A stretch of 64,000 bases of DNA from Xylaria sp. FL1777 (taxonomy: Eukaryota; Ascomycota; Sordariomycetes; Xylariales; Xylariaceae): NCBI GenBank assembly GCA_022578965.1, contig MU400514.1, forward strand, positions 124,001 through 188,000, written 5' to 3'. The number at the start of each line of letters is the position of its first letter. Positions within the stretch are counted from its first letter, which is position 1. Below, one piece after another: positions 56,593-64,000 of the stretch. A program made the position numbers and the translations under genes. The notes beneath the pieces are model-generated. The model was not told the origin of the DNA, ran no database searches, and saw nothing but the letters and a program-made list of their open reading frames with translations.

Positions 56593-56991
56593 TCAACCTC
56601 CACGATGTGGCTTGACATGAAGCAGCCGACTCTCGACGTCGGAGATCATCATTGCGCAACGGTTGGCCCTCAGAGCTGCCGAGACATCCTTTAGCTCGTC
56701 CCGCCATTGACGCGAGTTCGCGGCATGGCGGGCTTCACGGTGGAATCCCCACGACGGAGCCACTTCACATGCGGAACCCCATTGCAAATAGCGATATAGT
56801 ATAGCACGGGTACCGTGGACCCAGTTGACCGGACGAAACACCTTCAGCTTGTTGCGGTTCGCGTATCTGCATCACGGTAGCCTCTTCCAACTTAGACATG
56901 CTTGGTAATCCATTCTCTTGTATTGATAAGAAGCTTGCACGGAGATTGCTGGCACCGGGATTTGGGTCTCAAGCGCAATGTATCGGATCAT
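56593..56991 (-). pseudogene. APH-type phosphotransferase (aminoglycoside/choline kinase-like) gene relic
   Basis: From an ATG at 56991 the minus strand reads, in one frame, to TGA at 56593, interrupted by a single in-frame TGA at 56872-56874 (codon 40 of 133). The first part, MIRYIALETQIPVP followed by ASYQYKRMDYQ and WKRLP, matches the N-lobe pattern of the fungal APH family (hydrophobic-x-IPVP, then the strand pair leading to a hinge that normally ends in PG); the stop sits where that Gly is expected. After the stop, NKLKVFRPVNWVHGTRAI resembles the helix that follows the hinge. No HGDxxxxN catalytic loop or metal site is found further on. It is therefore a truncated, broken copy. The family match is by eye and moderate. 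Confidence 0.5.
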
Positions 56992-58576
56992 CCGATTAGA
57001 GACGTCTCACCAAAAAGACTACCTATTCTACCTATAGTCACCGGAGTTTAGGATTTCAAACTTTCCTCTTAGGTGCACTAGTGTGTTGTATAGTGTCGTT
57101 TGTTTTTTGACGAGATGACATACCTACCTACCTTGGTTTTTTATAAAAAATTACCCCCCCCCCCCCCCCCCCCACCCAAAAAAAAAGAAAGAAAAGAAAA
57201 GAAAGACCTCCATCCCGCGCGGCTGCGCGCAACCGCTAGCGTGCGTACCTTACGCAGTATAATCGCACAGCCCGGCCAAGCCCGCTAGGTTCGCCAAGGC
57301 CCGTCTACGGGGCTGGCCTACCTACCTATTACGGCGTTAAGGACGCCCCAAAACAGCTCGAGAAGTCAACGGCTCCCTCACTTGGCGCCCGAATTGGGCT
57401 TTGAAAGAGCGCCTGCTTACGGAATGCGGAACTTTCACAGCTGGGAACGAAATTACTTACTTACTTACTTAACTCACCTGCTCACTCGAGAGGAGGAGGC
57501 AACGTTTCGTCATTAATAATAGCTCGGGGTGGCGATTTTGTGACAAAAGTGCAGATGAAACTTCTTGCTAACTACACACCTAGTATACATCTTTTGTTTT
57601 TTTCACTTTTGCAATGGCACTTGAGGCTGATTGTTGCTGACAGAGTTGAGTTTGCTTTTTTTCCCTCCCTGGCAATTGACGAGGTAACCCTGCATGACTT
57701 ACACAAAGTGCAAATAAGCGTAAAGATGAAAAACAAAGCTAAAAGAGAAGTGAAAAATAACATAGAATAAAATAACTGCACTGTTACAACTACTATCCTA
57801 CGTACCAATAATTAACGGATCGAAACAAGATAATTCCCAATGTTTAGGTATTTACACTACACTACATATAAGTATATAGTACCGTCTATTTACAGCAAAT
57901 GGCGGAGATATAGCGCCTAGGCGGCGGCGGTTCCATTCCGCACTTACGGCCTCACAATCCTAGTTTTATGCAATAACCGTGCATATCCAGACGTCTTGAA
58001 TCCGTCCAACCTATAGAAAATCTTTTCCACGCTGAGAATTACTCTATTATCCAAGCATCACCCTAGACGCTCCGTCTTGTCAGATCAGATATCCACCATC
58101 TATGCACCGCATGCGTGGCTTTCTTTTCTTCCCGCTAAGATAAATCGCTTTCCCGCGTATAGTATACGTGGGTGAGGCCTCCATCAGATCGAAGAAAAGA
58201 CCCGGCCACCAAAAAAGGCCCGTTAACTCGGTAAGTCCGAATATCTCCAAACGCCGTCATCATCATCGTCGTTGTTTGTTTTTGTTTTTTTCGCCATTGC
58301 TATTCAGCACCTCTCTCTACACTCCTTTTGGCTCGGGACCGCGCAGATCACGGGTTACGGATATACCAAAAAAACAACTAATCACGGCACGGCGATTCAT
58401 CACTTTTTTTTTTAAACAATGTAGTACACACACATATATAGCCTCGGTTGATTGACTGGCCTTGTTGGGACCGCCACCTTTTTTCTCACCGATCATCTAT
58501 CCTATCTCTCAGCAGGCAAGCCGCCGTCAATGCGTTATTGACCAGTGAGAATCTCTCCAGGGAGGAAAGGGGAAAA
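56992..58576. other. Intergenic region with C20 tract and leader of the RING gene
   Basis: This holds a 20-nt C run at 57154-57173 followed by A/GAAA-rich DNA, an (ACTT)n run near 57453-57470, and from about 58150 the probable promoter and long leader of the RING/ankyrin gene. No gene is supported. Confidence 0.55.
57154..57173. repeat. Homopolymer C20 tract followed by purine-rich run
   Basis: Twenty C in a row, then ACCC, then about 30 bp of A and GAAA units. Such tracts can form non-B DNA and are prone to assembly and sequencing length errors. Confidence 0.95.
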
Positions 58577-59434
58577 ATGGCAGCGGCGACATCAGTCTGC
58601 AAGGTCTGCTCGGATCCCCTCGTCGTCGAGGTCGAGGGTGGGGACGATTTTGAGGACGCTGGCGATCTGCAGACTGTCGTCCCCGATGATCTGGAACTGT
58701 CCTGCGGCTGCCATTTCCATTGGCAGTGTCTCCTAGACCAATCCTCGGACGTGGCCATCTCGCTGAGATGCCCGTCATGTCAATCTCCCCTGGCGCAGAA
58801 TAGCGCTGGCCCCTCAGTCACCAACCCGTTCCTGCAGTCGACGTCGGGCGTGACTATATTGACAAGGTATACCAATGAGGGGGGTGTTCAGGAGGCGTTG
58901 GACATACTCCCCGCCATAACGGAGGAGGCGTATCTAGCGGCTAATCCGCAGATGAGACCCGCACGCGCCTTCCACGTAATGTGCAGCGAGGGCGACGTCG
59001 ATGGCATAGTGGACCTACTCCGCGACATCGACGGCCAGGAGGATGGAGGAGGAGGAGAAGGAGGAGGGGAAGAAGGAGAAGGACCGACGCTCTCTCCGGC
59101 GCAGCTCATTCGCTACCAGGATCCGCTCGCCAACATGAAGAGCGGGCTTCACCTCGCCATCGAGCAGGGAAAGGAGGAGGTCGTCTGGTTGCTCCTCTGG
59201 CTAGCCTCGCCTCTACGCACAGATGCATTCCCGATGCCCCTCCGCGAGATTGCGCGGGCGATGGGTCTCCAGCGGCCTGTCACACCGCCATCCGAGGACA
59301 TTCGCGCTCTCAGGGACGATCGGGACCGTGTAGCTGAGACTATCGCGGCAGAAGTAGTAGAAGGAGGAGGAGGAGGCGAGGGGCCTTGGGTCGCTCTATT
59401 GCGGTCCAATGTGCTTCACCCCGGCTCATCGTAA
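58577..59434 (+). CDS. RING-like zinc finger plus ankyrin-repeat protein (putative E3 ubiquitin ligase)
   Basis: Single exon, 285 residues from the ATG at 58577; the frame is open upstream to 58448 but those residues are not protein-like. The N-terminal finger has CKVC at 8-11, then SCGCHFHWQC and RCPSCQSPL, a RING-H2-like order of metal ligands with a long acidic insert between the first and second pairs. A middle segment (ARAFHVMCSEGDVDGIVDLL) and a second one (SGLHLAIEQGKEEVVWLLLW) are ankyrin-type helical hairpins, separated by a Gly/Glu-rich linker of about 30 residues. The C-terminus (PSEDIRALRDDRDRVAETIA) is helical and ends in another Gly run. The layout suggests a ubiquitin ligase that finds its target through the ankyrin part; no target can be named. 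Confidence 0.75.
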   Translation: MAAATSVCKVCSDPLVVEVEGGDDFEDAGDLQTVVPDDLELSCGCHFHWQCLLDQSSDVAISLRCPSCQSPLAQNSAGPSVTNPFLQSTSGVTILTRYTNEGGVQEALDILPAITEEAYLAANPQMRPARAFHVMCSEGDVDGIVDLLRDIDGQEDGGGGEGGGEEGEGPTLSPAQLIRYQDPLANMKSGLHLAIEQGKEEVVWLLLWLASPLRTDAFPMPLREIARAMGLQRPVTPPSEDIRALRDDRDRVAETIAAEVVEGGGGGEGPWVALLRSNVLHPGSS

Positions 59435-59738
59435 TCTGCGTTGACTTAACCGTGGTACACAACAACAACAGCAACGACAACAACAGCGGTGAACACTCCC
59501 CTCGCGCCCTCTAATACGGCAATTATCTGTCTGTCTGTATGTCTGTCTGTGTTTCACCAACCGGGAAATAAAGAAGAGGCTTGAGCGTTATTTCGTAGCA
59601 AGCTCTTTCCACCTATCAACAGACGTAGAACATATACACCTACCTAGGTATGTATATAATCGACATGTAAAAAGGTTCATGAAACCGCTTGCTTAAGTTG
59701 CATGCATCGTCAATTCCAGTATAAAGCCAAGGAAGGCG

Positions 59739-59769
59739 TCAGTCAGTCAGTCAGTCAGTCAGTCAGTCA
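59739..59769. repeat. (CAGT)n microsatellite
   Basis: About seven and a half uninterrupted CAGT units. It lies about 300 bp after the RING/ankyrin gene. Confidence 0.9.
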
Positions 59770-62700
59770 CCTTTCGTCTTGTAGGGTTGCCAATCACAAG
59801 CCTGTTCTTGACTTTATTCAAACCCCTGCAACCCCCCTTTCCTCCCCCTCTCTCCATCAACAACACGACAGTGTATGTGTAACGGAGAAATCCGGTGTCT
59901 AATTGGTACCATCTCGCCGGGGGGTGTTCGTCCAAACTTTTGAACTTTTGACTATTGAGACATGATGAGATGCAATGCAACCTCATGAATCTGGTACAGT
60001 AATTCCTGGGACCTACACTACACTACACTAATCTACACTGCACCACACGACTGTTACCCAATACCCCTGGATCTCCCCGCATTTTATGTACTTTTCCATC
60101 TGTCCCTGGCTATTTTAGTACACTACAATACCTATTTCAGTGTGACTTGCCCCTCGTTGCGATAGATATGCAGTGATCGGATTGCGCCGACCCATTATTA
60201 CTCCTCTTCTGTGTTCCTCCGAGTATATCAATGGGGATTCCTGTTACCACTGAATCACGTATAAGGTAGGTAGGTCGATCCTAACTGCATATCTTCCTTT
60301 TTTTTAATTAGATCCCTGTCTCTTAAAGGAGGAGAGATGGGACGAATTCCATCTCTAGTCCATCGTGTATCCACATATTCCCTGCCTGCCACATGGAGGC
60401 ACATCATTTGGTCTCAATGTGTCCCCAACCCCCGTCGTCATCTAACCATGTGTCAGCGAGATGTGCTGTGGTAAGCAATAAACAATTCGGAAATGCCTGG
60501 CTAGATTCAGTATCATGGCGTTGTGATACCTTTCCATGACATGCAGTAGAGACCGCAAGCGCCGATGCACAAGTACCATCTCCCCTCACGTTCATGCACG
60601 TCCTTCTCACAGGGGACAGAATTGGGAACACGTTCGGCTCTGCTATCGCTGCTTTTGTCTCATCCCTAGCCCCTCCAATTCCTGGTTGGGGTATGTTGGC
60701 ATCTGCAGGTCGCTACAAAAGTGCTGTTCGTCATTTTCAATGGTAGGTGAAGAAGCAATGGACTTGCGTCGCGGAATGCATACATGCCACGACATCCCAT
60801 CGACTCTGTTCGTATACCGAGCACTGCTCATAGCGTAGGAATACACTCAACGAGATAACTACACACCCGCTCGGCTACTCTATATCACACCGACACGCAG
60901 TTGATCCGTTGCAGAGGTCGATGTGGGAAACAGGTATTTACCCGGATTTAAGCGGTAGTGGAGCAGAACCGCAGGTCTGGTCGGTCGGTGGGCTGGGGGA
61001 ACTGACTGAGCATGTGATTTTCCATCATATTGCGGATATATGAAGAAAGGGGCTCGAACGGTTTCACTGTAGTGTACCTATCCTGGTGCTGCGCTCCCGT
61101 GACGCGATGGCGATGTGATGAGAGTGGATCATGCCCAGCGATAGACTGGCTAGACAGACTACTGCAGGACTGTCCAGGTCTGCTCACTGGGGTCGGATTC
61201 GAGGTGACGGTATTCTCGCATACTCACTAACGGGTTCGAGCATGTAGAAGGACGTACGTAACTGGGGACTGAGATATAGAAGTAACGACCTCCTCACCAT
61301 CGCCAAGGTGTGGTTTGTTCCTCATCCCGTCTGTCTACCTTCCGTGCCCATGCCATGTCCGTGCCCTCGGACTTCTCTCTGCATCTTGCCCTCCAGGTGG
61401 TATGGGGAGGAAAATCTGGGGTTGAAGATGGTCTCTGCCGGTATCATGCAAGCACTTCCGCGTAGACAATGCGTACTCCAGGTCCTAGTATCCCATACTC
61501 CCGTCATGCAAGCACTTTAGCTACGAATGGACGAAGAGCCCAATTAGTCGCGCAAAACTGACGAATGAGGGCGGGGCTAGAACCCCAGCCGTATGATTCC
61601 AGGCCGCGCGCCGCGCCGCCTCCCCTTGTCGTTCTATCCACGTGATATCCCCTCCCCGTCTGTGCTCTGCGTGCCGCCCCTGGGCATTGTCGTTCGTGCC
61701 GTGTAGTCTGGGGAATTTTCCGCGACGCTATACTTTCCGGGTGGCGACCGGGCGGGATGGGACGGTTCGGACGATACTGTTTTCTGCATTTGCTACATAT
61801 AATGGTGACATCCTATTATGCGTTTCCGCGCTGTGGGTGGGTAGGAGAAATATGTTTCCGAGGTTCTGATACAGATGGGTCTCTATGTTACCTTCCTACC
61901 TTTATGCACGTGGAAATGTCCGAGAACATGTCGGACGATTGGAGGTCTAGATTGGGTCACCGCCCATGAACCAACCGGCTTAATAGTATGCCACACGACT
62001 CTTGTGACATGGTTGCATCCGTCACCGGTCTGTAGGCTGCGTATCTCGCCTAGGTTGATCAGCGCGCTATACGGAGAGTGACGATATGAAGAAGATACTT
62101 CGATGGGTGGATAGGCGGGCGGGACTCAATCGTTGCACGGGATAGAAAATGTGCCGCAGCTTTGACTGATCGATCGTCTTGGCAGCCTGGGGAGGAAAAA
62201 AAGGGTTGCGATCACTACCTACTTGGTTATTGCTTACTAGCTCTAGTCATCGGATCTGTATGGTAACACTGTGAGCGAAGCTATCGAAGGTAGGCGAGAT
62301 GAGGTGCTCGGCATATCTACTCGCTCAGGACTCGACTACCTACTATACTGTACCATGTCAAGCCCCCAGAACGACGGTTAAGACGAGGGGGAAAGTCAAA
62401 TCCCATGTGTTTGTGCTAACGGCATTCCTTTTGCAAAGCGTAGAATCCTCAATGGCGTTTCGAATACCCACGTTATCGCCGATAGATCATGACGAGATAA
62501 GGTGCTCAACGGATGGAGATAAGTATAGCCCAGCCCGGGCTGTCTGAAACGCGGTTTGAGACGGGATGAGATGCTGCGGACAGTATGAGAAGAAGTCTCG
62601 AAACGAAACAAAAATGGAACGGAGCGAAAGACATGTTTTGGCTCTGAGACCGGTTCGTTTTCCGATCATTCCACCCTTCCTCCTCATTTTCCTTGCCCTT

Positions 62701-63400
62701 ATTTTTTTCGGCATTCCTTTTTCAAAGGTAAGAGAAGTTCAGATGAAAGTCCTTGCGGAAAGGAAGGGAAGTGGAGAGGGAGGTAGGGACGGTAGAGACG
62801 GCCGGATGTGCATTCACGTGGTGGTGGGACAAGCTCCTTGCGTTAGTGTTAGATCAAATGCCTAGATTAGACAGATACATGGCAGGTTGTGTTCCTTCAA
62901 CAAGGAACATCCTCTCGAACAGTACATGAAGTTCGAAACCTGGAGGCCGGCGGCGGGGAATATGCTTGCTTGCTTGCGGCTTACGAAGCTAACGTCAGCG
63001 CGGGGCATCAAGCTTCCGCACCACGCGGGAAGGAAAGGCATGTCTTCCAGGTGTGACAGCAGAGTTACCTAGATAGGGTACGGCACAGCGTAGAGCTTCT
63101 CAGGATTGTTCGATGCGGCGGGCTCTCACACACAGATCTTCGGGATGCAAGGAGCATGCGCAGTAGACAGTGTAGATAGCCTAAGATAGGTGCCTAGCCC
63201 GGGAAGGATGCTCCAGAAAGGCCGTGGCGCTAGCTATGTAGGTATCTACCAGTACCGTCTCTACGCATATCTGTCATTCTGAAGCTCGCTCGTCCGATGT
63301 GGCTGATTCTTCCTTCGCTCATGCACGCATGCCAACAAGCATTCGGCAAATAGATTAGTTCGTAGTCTTAGACGGGATAGGGGATAGGGGCGATACGGGA

Positions 63401-63427
63401 TTTGGAGTTTGGAGTTTGGAGTTTGGT
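63401..63427. repeat. Heptanucleotide tandem repeat (TTTGGAG)n
   Basis: Nearly four units of TTTGGAG are preceded by two GGGATAG units (about 63374-63388). Short G-rich minisatellite in otherwise gene-free DNA. Confidence 0.85.
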
Positions 63428-64000
63428 GGAGATTACTCACGAAAAACTACGTCGGGCGAGGTGAGACGACGAGCTACAGTTGAGGGAGACGAGAAGGTCA
63501 TGCATGGTTAAGTGCAAGTTGGTAAGTTGGGTAGGTTTGGATCAGCCCCAAAACGTAGCCACGAATACGAGGGACGTTTGAGCCGAATTCTCGAGAAAGC
63601 GTCCTTATCGATTGTGATTTTGCTGTCGAAGAAAGACGTCGGTGGCGGCGGCTTTTCCGCTGCTGGAATCTACTTAGGTACCTGAAGTAAGCGTCCACAG
63701 GGTTGCGTTTTTGTAATCCTTCAAACACCACAACTACCTCGTGACCTGTCTGAGCCGATTATAGAAACAAGAGCTGAAAAAAAAAATCACGATGTTACAC
63801 TGCGCACGCAAGTCGCTGATCGTGGGCTTTCTACGGTATCTGGGTAATGCCTACGAGTTTGAGCCGAGGATGTTCAAGCTGTGGCTTGTGGCGCAATACG
63901 AGACGCGATGAAGTAGCATTCATTTACGGTGGGATGCAGAGTGTAGATCGATAGGTGAAATGAGGCTTCGAGTAGGCAGGTAGGTAGGTAATAGATAAAT

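Larger units (their letters stand above)
59435..64000. other. Right-hand 4.6 kb without a supportable gene
   Basis: Contains tetranucleotide repeats at about 59526-59551 (GTCT) and 59739-59769 (CAGT), TACACTACAC runs near 60010-60030, and a GTTTGGA repeat at about 63401-63427. A 38-codon frame at 62614-62727 (MERSERHVLALRPVRFPIIP then a hydrophobic stretch) ends exactly at a GTAAGA donor and could be a first exon with a signal anchor, but I could not find the rest. Otherwise long leader or regulatory DNA of a gene beyond the right edge is possible. Confidence 0.5.

Noticed and set aside
1..64000. CRISPR arrays, rRNA operons, tRNA genes and intact transposons
   Set aside because: CRISPR arrays are not expected in a fungus and none is seen; no rRNA block, no convincing tRNA A/B-box pair, and no transposase or reverse transcriptase reading frame was found by eye.

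Overview
The window is nuclear DNA of a filamentous ascomycete (Pezizomycotina, most likely a Sordariomycete-type genome). Evidence: genes split by short introns (mostly 45-130 nt) with GTRNGT donors, CTRAY branch sites and YAG acceptors; a non-reducing polyketide synthase with a SAT domain; a Zn2Cys6/fungal_trans regulator; a rhodopsin-fold (PTH11-type) membrane protein; a fungal HNH_2 protein; and scattered TACCTAGGTA-like tracts. The species cannot be named from sequence alone.

Region 1 (1-14.3 kb) is the edge of an aromatic polyketide gene cluster. Going left to right: SAT-KS part of a non-reducing PKS (minus, runs off the left edge), FAD-dependent monooxygenase (minus), 7-TM rhodopsin-domain protein (minus), a small conserved hypothetical protein (plus), then SDR, cytochrome P450 and O-methyltransferase in a tight plus-strand run. 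Together they can make an aromatic polyketide core and then hydroxylate or oxidatively rearrange, reduce and O-methylate it. The rest of the PKS and possibly more tailoring genes lie outside the window. Two genes look odd: the P450 carries an intron-like 54-nt insert that lacks an acceptor AG, and the O-methyltransferase has no convincing start.

Region 2 (14.3-42.7 kb) is gene-poor accessory DNA. It has a coiled-coil protein of unknown role, a seven-exon ferric reductase/NADPH-oxidase-type flavocytochrome, a five-exon Zn2Cys6 regulator, a QutR/Qa-1S-like quinate repressor homologue made of decayed shikimate-pathway domains, and a secreted GMC oxidoreductase whose second catalytic His/Asn position is Ala. 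Between them are gene-free stretches of 2-5 kb, some with hairpins and palindromes.

Region 3 (45.4-59.4 kb) reads as conserved core genome with more GC-rich coding sequence: a claudin-like 4-TM protein, a WKF-domain nucleolar-type protein, an HNH_2 protein, the proteasome alpha subunit Scl1, an unrecognised four-exon gene, a broken APH-type phosphotransferase relic, and a RING/ankyrin protein. From 59.4 kb to the right end no gene could be supported.

Exon boundaries were set by eye from reading frame, splice motifs and family continuity; spliced lengths were checked to be multiples of three where stated.
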